Source: Mollicutes bacterium (GTDB lineage Bacteria; Bacillota_I; Bacilli_A; Izemoplasmatales; Izemoplasmataceae). Taken from it: 42,981 bases of DNA. This document shows positions 1 to 8,686 of this stretch, in pieces. Where the stretch lies: positions 1 through 42,981 of the forward strand of contig PWFC01000023.1 in assembly GCA_003554025.1 (NCBI GenBank). The letters are read 5' to 3'. The translations under genes and the position numbers were made by a program. Every line of letters starts with the position of its first letter. Within the stretch, counting starts at the first letter, position 1. A model generated the notes under the pieces. It was not told the origin of the DNA. It made no database searches and saw only the letters and a list, made by a program, of their open reading frames with translations.

Positions 1-1098
1 TCCGTCAATCGGTTGACGTGTGCCACCGTAGTTTTGACTGCCGATGTCAGCGTTCATCGCAACACGTACCAGTTCTGCGGTCCAATCGGTCAGCTCGCCG
101 CGGCTGAAGGAGCGTTCGGGCATGACGATTTCTTCGCTGAATATCTCATCGGTCTCAAGAACATAGCTTTCAATCAGCGCTTCGACGTCGGGATGCGGCG
201 CTCTAAGCAGTGAACTGCCATAACGGTTAAGATTTCGCATGTGGCTGTCCGCGACTTGTTTGTCTTCGATGGTCAGTTCGACATGTCCGACGTGTTCGCC
301 ATATGCGCCGGATTGAATAGCGGGGACGCCGTTTTCATAGCGAGCGAAGGTTTGATGGCTGTGTCCGTTGAATATGGCGTCGATGCGGGCGTCTTCGGGG
401 AACATGGCGACATCGCTGTTCACATCGCCCACATCGTGTGTCAGAAGCAACACGATATCGACGTCTTCATCTTGGCGGAGATACCTTGAGTAGTCTTCGA
501 CAATCGGACCAGGACGCTTAAACTCGTAATCTTCGACAAAACGGGTGGCGATGGAGCTTTCAAGGCCGTAGCCTATGGTGCCGATGACGCCGATTCGCAG
601 GTCGCCGCGTTCTAAGATGGTGTAAGGGTCGATGTTTTCGGGGATGTCGTCAGTGCCTTTATAGTGAACATTTGCGCCTAAAAGCGGGAAATCCGCAATG
701 CCGGTCTCAGGTTCGAAGTAGTCGGTGACGGTTTCTAAGCCCCAATCAAATTCGTGGTTTCCAATGGCCAAAGCGTCAAATTTTGTGGCGTTCATCAGTT
801 CGACGACGGACTCGCCGTGATAATAATTGGACAATGCGCTACCTTGGAGCATGTCCCCACCGGCAAGAATCAGCGTCGATTCCGGGTTTTCTTGTTTATG
901 GTGCAACAAGAAGTTCCCGATATAGGCCATGCCCATGGCGTCACCGCTTGGCGTGATGGCGCCGTGAAGGTCGTTAAGATAGTAGATGTCGAGTGTTTCT
1001 GCCGTATCGCCATTGTCTTCGATAGGTTTTTCATCGGCGCATGCGGCGAGGGTGATGGCAAACAGTGAAAGAGTAAATATAAGCAGTAAGCGTTTCAT
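1..1098 (-). CDS. 5'-nucleotidase/UshA-family metallophosphatase lipoprotein, C-terminus beyond window
   Basis: This reading frame is open from an ATG at 1098 to the left edge (366 codons), so the 3' part is missing. The start has a purine-rich GGAAGG site just upstream. Residues 1-20 form a lipoprotein signal ending in LAAC, predicting lipidation at Cys20 and an outer-surface location. The metallophosphatase motifs follow in order: NDLHG (42-46), GGDMLQGS (80-87), GNHEFDWG (113-120), then THDVGD and NGHSHQTF. These are the dimetal ligands of the 5'-nucleotidase/2',3'-cyclic phosphodiesterase family, which releases phosphate from extracellular nucleotides. The last residues, with GGTRQPIDG, look like the start of the family's C-terminal substrate-binding domain. 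It is transcribed divergently from the hydrolase at 1260. Family assignment is firm; the substrate is not determined. Confidence 0.9.
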   Translation of the reverse strand, partial: MKRLLLIFTLSLFAITLAACADEKPIEDNGDTAETLDIYYLNDLHGAITPSGDAMGMAYIGNFLLHHKQENPESTLILAGGDMLQGSALSNYYHGESVVELMNATKFDALAIGNHEFDWGLETVTDYFEPETGIADFPLLGANVHYKGTDDIPENIDPYTILERGDLRIGVIGTIGYGLESSIATRFVEDYEFKRPGPIVEDYSRYLRQDEDVDIVLLLTHDVGDVNSDVAMFPEDARIDAIFNGHSHQTFARYENGVPAIQSGAYGEHVGHVELTIEDKQVADSHMRNLNRYGSSLLRAPHPDVEALIESYVLETDEIFSEEIVMPERSFSRGELTDWTAELVRVAMNADIGSQNYGGTRQPIDG

Positions 1099-1132
1099 AG
1101 AAGTACCTTCCTTTTTGGGTTTTGTCGCGTTT

Positions 1133-1138
1133 ATTATA
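1133..1138 (-). promoter_or_regulatory. -10 element of the nucleotidase promoter
   Basis: On the minus strand the sequence reads TTGTGTTATAATAAA, a perfect TATAAT about 35 nt before the nucleotidase start codon. The -35 region is poor. Confidence 0.55.
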
Positions 1139-1188
1139 ACACAACCCGTCCGAAAGAGAGAAAAAAACCCATACATGATTTATTAACG

Positions 1189-1217
1189 TTTGTAGGAAGC
1201 GCAATTTGTGTTATAAT
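1189..1217 (+). promoter_or_regulatory. sigma-A promoter for the alpha/beta hydrolase
   Basis: TTTGTA (1189-1194), a 17-bp spacer and TATAAT (1212-1217) lie about 40 nt upstream of the ATG at 1260. It is divergent from the nucleotidase promoter. Confidence 0.65.
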
Positions 1218-1259
1218 AATGACTGATACTGTGCTACTCAATACTCTTAGGAGGTTCTT

Positions 1260-2177
1260 ATGAAAAAAACACAAGCATACGTAAAGACTCCGGATGAACG
1301 AAAATTGAACGTTCTTACCTACACTCCGGAGGGAAAAACCCAAGGCATCGTTCATATTCTTCACGGCATGAGCGAGCATGCGGGTCGTTACGACGATTTT
1401 GCCAGCTACTTGGCCGAAAGCGGGATGACGGTCTATCTGCACGACCATCGTTGTCATGGCGATAGCTGCAAAGAAGGCGAACAAGGCATGCTCAGCAAGG
1501 AAGACACGTTTGAAAAGATGGTCGACGACGTTGGCGTCATCCAAGAAACCATCAACAAAGAAGAAAACTCCAAAAACATCGCCATCCTTGGCCACAGCAT
1601 GGGGTCCGTCATTTTGAGACGCTATCTTCAAAAAGATCCAAAGTATGTAAAAAAAGCCATCGTTATGGGCTCTGTCCCCAAATACAACCCAATTCTTTCA
1701 GGCTTTTATTTCACGCTTGCCTTCTTGTCCGGTCTATTCATTTCCAAAAACGTTCACAACCGTTTCATGTCTTCTTTGATGACGTATGGAATCGTTCGCA
1801 AGTTGAAAAACCGCAACACTTCACAAGATTGGCTCTCTTTTGACGAGAAGGTCGTTGAGCAGTATCAAGAGGACCCCAAGGCCGGTTTTGCCTACAACAA
1901 GTATTTCTACAAAGAGTTTTTCAAAGGCCTTATGAAAGCCAACTTCGCCAAAGAGATCGAAAAAACCCCGAACATTCCCATGATGTTTATCTCGGGCGCT
2001 CAAGATCCGCTTTCAAAAAACATGAAAACCATTCATAAGCTTCATCAAGCATACGACAAGAGAATCGAAGACTTCAAAGGTGAAGTGAAACCGATATACT
2101 ACGCTCGCCACGAAGTGTTAAACGAGCGGAACAAAGAATACACCTACGAATATTTGTTCAACTGGATGACCAAATAA
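1260..2177 (+). CDS. alpha/beta hydrolase, monoacylglycerol lipase/lysophospholipase-like
   Basis: This 305-residue cytosolic hydrolase has the serine aminopeptidase/Hydrolase_4 layout. HGMSEHAGRY (35-44) forms the oxyanion-hole loop, HDHRCHGDS follows, and GHSMGS (111-116) places the nucleophile at Ser113. Asp249 in SGAQDP and His284 in ARHEV complete the catalytic triad. The family cleaves monoacylglycerols, lysophospholipids or related carboxyl esters; which one is not visible. The start is well supported by AGGAGG 5 nt upstream. It appears monocistronic, with its own promoter and a terminator at 2182-2213. There is no signal peptide. Confidence 0.88.
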   Translation: MKKTQAYVKTPDERKLNVLTYTPEGKTQGIVHILHGMSEHAGRYDDFASYLAESGMTVYLHDHRCHGDSCKEGEQGMLSKEDTFEKMVDDVGVIQETINKEENSKNIAILGHSMGSVILRRYLQKDPKYVKKAIVMGSVPKYNPILSGFYFTLAFLSGLFISKNVHNRFMSSLMTYGIVRKLKNRNTSQDWLSFDEKVVEQYQEDPKAGFAYNKYFYKEFFKGLMKANFAKEIEKTPNIPMMFISGAQDPLSKNMKTIHKLHQAYDKRIEDFKGEVKPIYYARHEVLNERNKEYTYEYLFNWMTK

Positions 2178-2181
2178 AACG

Positions 2182-2213
2182 TCGCATCCGTCCTTAGGGG
2201 CGGCTGCGATTTT
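2182..2213 (+). terminator. rho-independent terminator after the hydrolase
   Basis: The TCGCA-CCG arm pairs with CGG-TGCGA around a 10-nt loop, followed by TTTT. It sits just upstream of the next gene's ribosome-binding site. Confidence 0.7.
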
Positions 2214-2229
2214 GCGTTTAGGTGATTGC

Positions 2230-3507
2230 ATGTCGACGCTTGATTATCCGAAAGACAACCTGAAAATATTAGGCAACCTCTTCAAGCATTATCGCATCAA
2301 AAGGGGTTATTCTTTGCGTGGGGCTGCACGCAGCGTCAATGTGTCGCACACGGTAATCTCCGACATTGAAAACTGCAAAATTTGTCCGAATGTGAACACG
2401 CTGCAAATGCTTTACAGAACCGTTGGCCTCACATTAGAAATTTCTCCGGAGACTATAAGGGAACGAAAAGCCGTGCTTCAAAGATTGTACGACGCCATAT
2501 ATTTTCAGCGCAACGACAGCATTGACGCGCTTTTTTCGGAAATGAAAAAGCACACCCACTCGTATTTGTTTTCTCCGCTTCGCGTGGAATACATGTTGGC
2601 GACTGATGCGTATCGCACAGTTATGGGGAAACGAAACGCAGGACGGGTTTTGACCGACCTAGAGCATTTTTATGATTCCCTTTCCACTTTTCAAAAACAG
2701 ACCCTAAATACCGTCAAAGGTATTGCCTTTTTCTTGGAAAGACGATACACGGATGCTTTGAATTCTCTTAAAGAGGCTGTTTCGTTTCACTCTTCCAAAA
2801 AGGTGGAGGCCGTTGCGCTATCGTATTTGGCGTACACCTACGATGCGCTGTATCTCTTTCACCGCAGTTTGCATACGTCTAAAGAAGCCGCAAAAGCCCA
2901 TAGCCGTCTAATGAGCCCCATTCGAAAAATCCACGTGGATTTATTAACGGTGAAAAGTTTGATCGATTTGAAAAAACTTGAAGAAGCGGAAAAGCACTTG
3001 CAATCTTTGGGACAGGTTGTTCATCAGCCCGAATACAACACCATCAACACCAAAGACAACTTCTCCATATTGCGCGCGTATTTGGCGTTTGTGCAAAGGC
3101 GTTTCACAGATACCTACGAACACTTAGGCAAAATACCGGTTTCCTCCGCGTTGCTTCTATTTGCGAAAGCGGGGGTCGCGTATTATATGAAGGACAATGA
3201 ACGTTTGCGCGAACATATAGAGGAATTAGAAAGTATCTCTAGCGATAACGCTGCGTATTATAAGGCGGCAGGAGCGCTTTTGCAAGACGCCGCCGGCATC
3301 GAGCAAGACGCAAAGACGTTGGAAAGCGCGGCGAACACAATGCTTAAGGGGCAGCACGACAGCAAAAACATCTACATCCATTACCTTCTGTATAAATTGA
3401 TGCTCGGGTATTTTGAAAGCCACAAAAAAACGAACAAAGCGCTAGAAGTCATGAAAAAACACTTTGCTTTCACCCACCGCCGCGACCTCGACGTAACACT
3501 CCTCTGA
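2230..3507 (+). CDS. XRE-HTH / TPR-like transcriptional regulator (paralogue 1 of 3)
   Basis: The 425-residue product has an N-terminal XRE helix-turn-helix (about residues 14-68, with SLRGAARSVNVSHTVISDIE). A long all-helical C-terminal region follows, resembling degenerate tetratricopeptide repeats. This is the general plan of the RRNPP group (Rgg, PlcR, PrgX), in which the TPR region binds a signalling peptide. I chose the ATG at 2230, preceded by AGGTG, over an in-frame TTG at 2212 that lies in the preceding terminator. Two further proteins of the same plan and length are encoded at 7024 and 11140. No target is evident. A strong promoter for a short transcript lies directly downstream. 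Family confidence is high; the ligand and regulon are unknown. Confidence 0.8.
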   Translation: MSTLDYPKDNLKILGNLFKHYRIKRGYSLRGAARSVNVSHTVISDIENCKICPNVNTLQMLYRTVGLTLEISPETIRERKAVLQRLYDAIYFQRNDSIDALFSEMKKHTHSYLFSPLRVEYMLATDAYRTVMGKRNAGRVLTDLEHFYDSLSTFQKQTLNTVKGIAFFLERRYTDALNSLKEAVSFHSSKKVEAVALSYLAYTYDALYLFHRSLHTSKEAAKAHSRLMSPIRKIHVDLLTVKSLIDLKKLEEAEKHLQSLGQVVHQPEYNTINTKDNFSILRAYLAFVQRRFTDTYEHLGKIPVSSALLLFAKAGVAYYMKDNERLREHIEELESISSDNAAYYKAAGALLQDAAGIEQDAKTLESAANTMLKGQHDSKNIYIHYLLYKLMLGYFESHKKTNKALEVMKKHFAFTHRRDLDVTLL

Positions 3508-3559
3508 TCAATTATCTTTAAAGCGCAAAAAATACATTTTGTAAACTTACACCACTCTA

Positions 3560-3588
3560 TTGATTTCCGTATATATGTGGTGCATAAT
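3560..3588 (+). promoter_or_regulatory. sigma-A promoter for a short transcript
   Basis: TTGATT (3560-3565), a 17-bp spacer and CATAAT (3583-3588) lie in the gap between the regulator and tdh. The predicted start point is near 3595. Confidence 0.6.
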
Positions 3589-3593
3589 ATGGT

Positions 3594-3696
3594 TGTAAGC
3601 GGTGGGTTAAGGAAGTCGCGGATGAGACATAGACGTCTCATAGAAACTCTTTTTTATTTTTTGGGACACCAGACACAGATCTGGTGTCCTTTTTTT
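3594..3696 (+). ncRNA. candidate small RNA (or attenuator/leader peptide) of about 100 nt
   Basis: A promoter at 3560-3588 and a strong intrinsic terminator at 3664-3696 bracket about 100 nt with no recognised gene. The transcript would carry two hairpins. The first pairs ATGAGAC with GTCTCAT (3622-3641) and is followed by a T-rich stretch. The second is the terminator. A purine-rich AAGGAAG precedes an ATG at 3622 opening a 44-codon frame (MRHRRLIETLFYFL...), but that frame runs through the terminator, so translation is doubtful. I cannot match it to a known riboswitch or sRNA family. Confidence 0.4.
3664..3696 (+). terminator. strong rho-independent terminator
   Basis: GGACACCAGA pairs perfectly with TCTGGTGTCC (10 bp) around a 6-nt loop and is followed by seven T. 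It ends the short transcript and insulates tdh. Confidence 0.85.
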
Positions 3697-3732
3697 GTGA
3701 AAATCCCTTCTAAGAACCCAAGCGTGTTATGT

Positions 3733-3738
3733 TATAAT
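3733..3738 (+). promoter_or_regulatory. -10 element upstream of tdh-kbl
   Basis: TATAAT at 3733-3738, 45 nt before the tdh start. No convincing -35 is present at 17 bp, which may imply an activator. Confidence 0.5.
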
Positions 3739-3782
3739 GCAATTGGATGTGCTTGAAAATTCTATTACAAGGGGTCGTGATT

Positions 3783-4853
3783 ATGGAATCGGAAACCTTG
3801 CGGATGACCGCGATTGTCAAAAAGAACCCGACGATTGGGTTCGATACGGAAAAAAAGACGTTGTCCACATTCTTGAAGGACGATGAGGTTTTGATCAAAG
3901 TAAAGACCGCTTCGTTTTGCGGAACGGATTATCACATTTACCAATATGACGATTGGGCCAAAGGACGCTTGGACCTTCCACTTACGGTCGGTCATGAATT
4001 CAGCGGCGAAGTTTTGAAAACGGGCAAGAATGTAACCGGCGTGCAAGTCGGAGACATTGTCAGCGCCGAAACCCATATCATATGCGGCGAATGTGAATTT
4101 TGTTTGCGCGGAGAAGGCCATATTTGCGAGAATACAGAAATTATCGGTGTCGATACCGACGGCTGTTTTGCCGGGTATGTGAAAATTCCTGCGGCCAATT
4201 GCTTTATCAACAGCAAAGACGCCGATCCTTTACACCTTTCGGTGCAGGAGCCTTTAGGAAACGCCGTGCACACTATGGCGCACTTTCCGATTGAAGGAAA
4301 AAGCGTTGCCATCGTAGGATGTGGGCCTTTGGGCTTGATGGGCATTGATGTTTCCAAGGCTTACAAAGCGAAGAAAATCGTTGCAATCGAAGTGAACGCC
4401 TATCGTAGGAAGAAAGCCGCGGAACTAGGCGCCGATGTGGTGATCAATCCGCTTGAAGAGGACGTGGTTGCACGCGTGTTTGAAGAAACGGATGGTCGCG
4501 GAGTCGACGTGGTCGGCGAGTTCAGCGGCAATAAGAAAGCCATTCAACAAGCGTTTAAGTACATCAAACCCGGCGGAGGCATGAGTTTGCTCGGCATTCC
4601 AGCCGAAACCATCGAACTCGATTTGGCCAACGACATCGTGTTCAAGGGCATTGAGATTTACGGTGTGGTCGGTCGGAAAATATACGACACATGGTACGAA
4701 GTCAGACGGTTGATCGATGAAAACCTTCTGAATCTCGATAAGATCATCACCCATAAACTTCCCCTGAAAGAAGCCGTCAAAGCCGCCGAGATCATGGGCA
4801 GCGGCGACAGCGGAAAAATTGTTTTGGTTCCCGAGGAGGATGACTATGAGTAA
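3783..4853 (+). CDS. tdh: L-threonine 3-dehydrogenase
   Basis: This 356-residue zinc-dependent medium-chain dehydrogenase oxidises L-threonine to 2-amino-3-ketobutyrate with NAD+. The catalytic-zinc segment SFCGTDYH and the GHEF motif lie near the N-terminus. Four Cys within [15 protein letters not shown] bind the structural zinc. GCGPLGLMG is the Rossmann nucleotide-binding loop. The start chosen is the ATG at 3783, with AAGGGG upstream; the longer frame from 3747 has no ribosome-binding site. The stop overlaps the start of kbl by 8 nt. This gene pair is the classic two-step threonine-to-glycine pathway, which makes the identification much safer than either gene alone. Confidence 0.93.
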   Translation: MESETLRMTAIVKKNPTIGFDTEKKTLSTFLKDDEVLIKVKTASFCGTDYHIYQYDDWAKGRLDLPLTVGHEFSGEVLKTGKNVTGVQVGDIVSAETHIICGECEFCLRGEGHICENTEIIGVDTDGCFAGYVKIPAANCFINSKDADPLHLSVQEPLGNAVHTMAHFPIEGKSVAIVGCGPLGLMGIDVSKAYKAKKIVAIEVNAYRRKKAAELGADVVINPLEEDVVARVFEETDGRGVDVVGEFSGNKKAIQQAFKYIKPGGGMSLLGIPAETIELDLANDIVFKGIEIYGVVGRKIYDTWYEVRRLIDENLLNLDKIITHKLPLKEAVKAAEIMGSGDSGKIVLVPEEDDYE

Positions 4854-6024
4854 ATGGAAATTCATTGAGGAGAAAGTCCAAGGGTTGAAAGACGACGGTG
4901 TCTACCGGAAACTTCCAATCAACCGCGGTCCTTGCGACCATGTCATTGACCTTGACGGCCGTCGTGTCGTCAACCTATCAAGCAACAACTATTTGGGCCT
5001 CGCCACCCACCCTAGGGTCAAAAAAGCCTCACGAGACGCCTTAGACCGTTATGGCGTCGGCGCAGGAAGTGTGCGAACGATTGTCGGCAACCAAGATTTG
5101 ATTGAAGAACTTGAGGACCTTTTGGCGGAATTCAAAGAGGAAGAGGCGGTCATCTGTTATCAGTCCGGCTTGAACTGCAACATCGGAACGATTCAAGCCA
5201 TCACCGATAAAGGCGATTTGATCATCAGCGACGAACTCAACCACGCTTCCATCATCGACGGTGTGCGCCTTTCAAAAGCGGACAAAGCCATTTATAAGCA
5301 CAACGACATGGAAAGCCTCGAAGGCATTCTCAAAGAAAAACGCCAAGACTACCGCAACGTGTTCATCATTACCGATGGCGTGTTTTCTATGGACGGCGAT
5401 TTGGCGCCGCTTCCAGAAATCGTCAAACTCGCCAAACAATACGACGCCCTGACGTACGTCGACGACGCTCATGGCAGCGGTGTCTTAGGACGCAGCGGCC
5501 GCGGCACGGTCGACCATTTCGGCCTTCATGGCGAGATTGATTTCATCATCGGCACCTTAAGCAAAGCCATCGGTGTTGTTGGCGGGTATGTGGCCACAAA
5601 GCAAAAAGTCAAAGAATGGCTCTTGCATCGGGCTCGCCCCTTGCTGTTTTCCACCGCTTTGCCGCCTGCGGCGACCGCCGCAACCATCGAAAGCGTCAAA
5701 ATGCTTATGGAAAGCGAAGAACACACGAAAAAGCTTTGGAAAAACGCCGAATATTTCAAGAAGGCTTTAAAGGAACTCGGTTTTGACATCGGCATATCCG
5801 AAACGCCAATTACCCCGGTTATGATTGGGGAGGACGCCAAAACCATGGAGTTTTCCAAAGCCTTGCTTGAAGAAGGTGTTTTCGTCTCCGGCATTGTGTT
5901 TCCCACCGTCCCCAAAAACAAAGGGCGCTGCCGCGTAATGATTAGCGCCAGCCATACCAAAGAAGACCTTGACCATGCCATTGACGCTTTTGAGAAAGTA
6001 GGCAAGAAACTAGGCGTTATCTAA
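4846..6024 (+). CDS. kbl: 2-amino-3-ketobutyrate CoA ligase (glycine C-acetyltransferase)
   Basis: The 392-residue PLP enzyme is of the alpha-oxoamine synthase family. It cleaves 2-amino-3-ketobutyrate with CoA to glycine and acetyl-CoA, the second step after Tdh. Visible signatures are NHASIIDG (132-139), VDDAHGSG (205-212) and TLSKAIG with the Schiff-base Lys240. The start at 4846 is set by AGGAGG 6 nt upstream; the closer ATG at 4840 abuts the Shine-Dalgarno sequence. The length matches the E. coli enzyme (about 398). It is translationally coupled to tdh by an 8-nt overlap. Confidence 0.94.
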   Translation: MSKWKFIEEKVQGLKDDGVYRKLPINRGPCDHVIDLDGRRVVNLSSNNYLGLATHPRVKKASRDALDRYGVGAGSVRTIVGNQDLIEELEDLLAEFKEEEAVICYQSGLNCNIGTIQAITDKGDLIISDELNHASIIDGVRLSKADKAIYKHNDMESLEGILKEKRQDYRNVFIITDGVFSMDGDLAPLPEIVKLAKQYDALTYVDDAHGSGVLGRSGRGTVDHFGLHGEIDFIIGTLSKAIGVVGGYVATKQKVKEWLLHRARPLLFSTALPPAATAATIESVKMLMESEEHTKKLWKNAEYFKKALKELGFDIGISETPITPVMIGEDAKTMEFSKALLEEGVFVSGIVFPTVPKNKGRCRVMISASHTKEDLDHAIDAFEKVGKKLGVI

Positions 6025-6039
6025 CGTCTTTTGCGTTTT

Positions 6040-6996
6040 ATGAGAAGACCGTTCATCGGATATTCGATTCTTGCGGTGTTCACGCTTGTCCTGGTGGGAT
6101 TGACAGCATGGAACGCTTGGCATGAAAATATTGTTTTGTCATTGATTTTTCTTCCTTTTATACCGATTTTAGTGTTCATATTGGTTCGGGTTTACCGGGA
6201 AGCCTCGACGGCTAAAGATTCGTATCCGCTATTTTCAAGCAAATCGTTTTACGATTTTTTGGCCGCCGCCTTAGGCGCGATTTTCACATACATTGTCAGT
6301 GTGTACGCAGGAGTTGGGCCCGTAATCGCTTCGGGGCTTGCCGGCGTTTTGGCCGCGATTTTCATCAGGCCTTACGCCGTTCCAATTTTTTGCGGGTCGT
6401 TTTTGGGCATGTGCAACCCGGAGTTTTTGCAGATTCAACATTTGATTGGCGCCAGTGTTTTGGTCGGCGTCGTCTTTGTGCTTACCAAAGACGTCTTCAA
6501 CGGTTATGGCGGCAAGCTTGGGACCATCGCTCTTTCCGCCGCCGTAATCACCGGCTTTTTGTGTCGCTGCGATTTCTTGGCGGGATCCGCATATTCGGGG
6601 TTTGAAACCCTCGCATTGATTTTGGCGAGCGTAATCGGGGCTTTGGCGACGTTTGTCATCAGCATCCGCTTAGGAAAGGGTCCGGTTTTCGCAAGCGGAA
6701 TCGTCGGTGTCTTGGCCGGCGTTGTTTTGCCGCTAGTGTGGAACGATTTCGGCATCGAGCTTGCCGTTGCGGTTTTTGGTGCTTCTTTTGTGGGCATGAG
6801 TTCAAAAGACCGCTTGCTCGATGAACGTTTCATCGCCCTTGCGGGAATCATGTTCGGGTTCATTTACGTCTATAGCGCACCGTACTTCGGGGGCGCCGGT
6901 GGGAAACTAGGAACCATCGCCTTCGCCTCAGCGATGATGATGGCCGGGGTACGGATTATAAGTGGAAAAGTTTCAGCGTTCGTTTTTTCGGAATAG
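6040..6996 (+). CDS. polytopic membrane protein with an internal duplication
   Basis: I do not recognise this 318-residue protein. It is almost entirely hydrophobic, with about eight to ten membrane segments. Two halves repeat the same order of motifs. GPVIASGLAGVLA (93-105), SFLGM (120-124) and GGKLGTIA (157-164) in the first half correspond to GPVFASGIVGVLA (214-226), SFVGM (249-253) and GGKLGTIA (287-294) in the second, offset by about 121-130 residues. Such glycine-rich inverted or tandem repeats are typical of transporters or channels. It follows kbl after 15 nt without an obvious own promoter or good ribosome-binding site (a TTG at 6031 is an alternative start), so it may be co-transcribed with threonine degradation. 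Confidence 0.7.
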   Translation: MRRPFIGYSILAVFTLVLVGLTAWNAWHENIVLSLIFLPFIPILVFILVRVYREASTAKDSYPLFSSKSFYDFLAAALGAIFTYIVSVYAGVGPVIASGLAGVLAAIFIRPYAVPIFCGSFLGMCNPEFLQIQHLIGASVLVGVVFVLTKDVFNGYGGKLGTIALSAAVITGFLCRCDFLAGSAYSGFETLALILASVIGALATFVISIRLGKGPVFASGIVGVLAGVVLPLVWNDFGIELAVAVFGASFVGMSSKDRLLDERFIALAGIMFGFIYVYSAPYFGGAGGKLGTIAFASAMMMAGVRIISGKVSAFVFSE

Positions 6997-7023
6997 ATGT
7001 TGTGAAACGTTGAGGTGGAAATC

Positions 7024-8307
7024 ATGGTCGAAGAGGATCTTTTAGACATCATCAATCGGCCGGAGCACAGAAAAGAATTTGGAAAGATTGTTCGTTTTTT
7101 GCGCGCACGGCATAAACATACGTTGCGGTCTTTGGCCCACAAGGTAAACCTTTCGCATGCGCATCTACGAAAAATCGAAACCGGTGCCACCCAAATCACT
7201 TCCAAATCTTTTGACCGCTTAGACGCGGTGCTCCATCTCGATTTATGCGTGGATATGGATCTCAAGAAGAAATTTCACCGCTACGAACGACTTCTTGAGC
7301 AAGGCATCGAGTATTTTGACAGCGATAAGTTGCTCGAATCGGTGGAAAAATTGGAAGAGAACGACGTCGATCATCGACGCTCGCTATGGATGGTCGATTA
7401 CTATTTGGCAAAGCTCGCCTTCCACAATTTCACCCTGTTTCGTCATTACGGAGGCGTCGTCGACATCGCTTCGGACCTAAGCCAAATCAAAAAAGTTTTG
7501 AGCGAACCCCAATGGCAGCGATTGTTTTTATACCGCGGCGTTTACAATTATAACGCCAACGACCTACAAAACGCGATTTCAGATTTCCAAACCGCTTGGA
7601 AACACGGCACAACACGCTGGATCAGGGCCACGGCGTGTTATTTCATCGGAACCGTTTACAGCGAATCCTATCATCTTCCGAAATCGAACTTGTATCTCGA
7701 CGAAGCGATTCAAATGTTTGAAGAGGACAAAAACACATTCCGGTTGATGCATGCGCAAGTTAAACGGACAGGCAACCGCATTCGCATCGGGCATATCGAA
7801 AACGTAGAAGAAGACCTGAAAACCCAAAAACAGTTTGCGCAATCGCATCGGCTTGATTCGACATATTACAACATCCAAATGAACGAAACGCTTTACCATA
7901 TATTGAGGGAAGATTACGACGCCGCCCTTTCGGTGCTGGATGATATCGAAGACAAAACGCCTGGGTATTATTTTTACCGAGCGTATTCACATCTTCAAAA
8001 GAACGACTGTGAGAAGGCGCTTGAAAACATCGTGACGGTAACCGATGAACAAAACCCACATAATCGTAGGTATTTCATCCATCGTTATTCCCTTGCATTC
8101 ATAGAAGCTTACTGTCAAAGCGAAAATCATGAATACGAGGATGCGTTGAGACGTTTTCTTGATGAGGCCATGAGCCACAGGGCGTATTTTGAAACCAGGG
8201 TCGCCTATGACTACATGGTGAATCTTCTGCAAGCGCAAAGACGGTATAAAGAAGCGTTTCAACTGACCCAAAGAATGATCGACATCACGAAAACGGCACT
8301 ATGTTGA
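7024..8307 (+). CDS. XRE-HTH / TPR-like transcriptional regulator (paralogue 2 of 3)
   Basis: This 427-residue protein has an XRE helix-turn-helix at about 19-72 (TLRSLAHKVNLSHAHLRKIE) and a long helical TPR-like tail. The tail includes FLYRGVYNYNANDLQNAISD and ends with RRYKEAFQLTQRM. GAGGTG 6 nt before the ATG at 7024 decides the start over a GTG at 7015. It lies tightly between the duplicated membrane protein and the HIT gene (9-nt gap downstream), so it is probably part of one transcript. The architecture matches the peptide-responsive RRNPP regulators, but no peptide gene is seen next to it. Confidence 0.8.
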   Translation: MVEEDLLDIINRPEHRKEFGKIVRFLRARHKHTLRSLAHKVNLSHAHLRKIETGATQITSKSFDRLDAVLHLDLCVDMDLKKKFHRYERLLEQGIEYFDSDKLLESVEKLEENDVDHRRSLWMVDYYLAKLAFHNFTLFRHYGGVVDIASDLSQIKKVLSEPQWQRLFLYRGVYNYNANDLQNAISDFQTAWKHGTTRWIRATACYFIGTVYSESYHLPKSNLYLDEAIQMFEEDKNTFRLMHAQVKRTGNRIRIGHIENVEEDLKTQKQFAQSHRLDSTYYNIQMNETLYHILREDYDAALSVLDDIEDKTPGYYFYRAYSHLQKNDCEKALENIVTVTDEQNPHNRRYFIHRYSLAFIEAYCQSENHEYEDALRRFLDEAMSHRAYFETRVAYDYMVNLLQAQRRYKEAFQLTQRMIDITKTALC

Positions 8308-8316
8308 GGTGTTTTC

Positions 8317-8685
8317 ATGAACGAATGCATATTTTGCGACATGAAACGCGAAGCCATCTATGAAAACGACCGGTGTTACGCCATTTACGATGCTTATCCG
8401 GTCAACCCCGGCCATGCACTCATCATTCCCAAGCGACACATCGAAACGTACTTTGAAGCCACTGCAGAAGAAGTGCTTTCTTTCCATAAAGCGCTTCATG
8501 CGGTGAAGAGAATGGTGGACAGCCGTTATGCGCCCGATGGCTACAATATTGGCATCAACGTGCACGAAGCGGCAGGGCAAAGTGTGTTTCATTTGCACAT
8601 TCACTTGATTCCCCGTTATGATAAGGATGTGGAAGACCCTCGCGGCGGTGTCCGCGGAGTGATTCCGGATAAAAGGGGGTATTAG
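8317..8685 (+). CDS. HIT-family nucleotide hydrolase/transferase
   Basis: The 122-residue protein starts with CIFCD, a zinc-binding pair common in HIT proteins, and carries FHLHIHLIPR with the histidine triad His92/His94/His96. HIT proteins hydrolyse nucleoside phosphoramidates, ApnA or AMP-conjugates; the exact substrate is not predictable. Length and motif spacing fit HinT/Hit of Bacilli. GGTG lies upstream of the ATG, and the stop is immediately followed by the GTG start of the c-di-GMP gene, implying co-transcription. Confidence 0.9.
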   Translation: MNECIFCDMKREAIYENDRCYAIYDAYPVNPGHALIIPKRHIETYFEATAEEVLSFHKALHAVKRMVDSRYAPDGYNIGINVHEAAGQSVFHLHIHLIPRYDKDVEDPRGGVRGVIPDKRGY

Positions 8686-8686
8686 T

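Noticed and set aside
1134-1631. Long minus-strand open frame across the hydrolase gene
   Set aside because: It is antisense to the well-supported alpha/beta hydrolase and to its promoter, and shows no family motif or ribosome-binding site.
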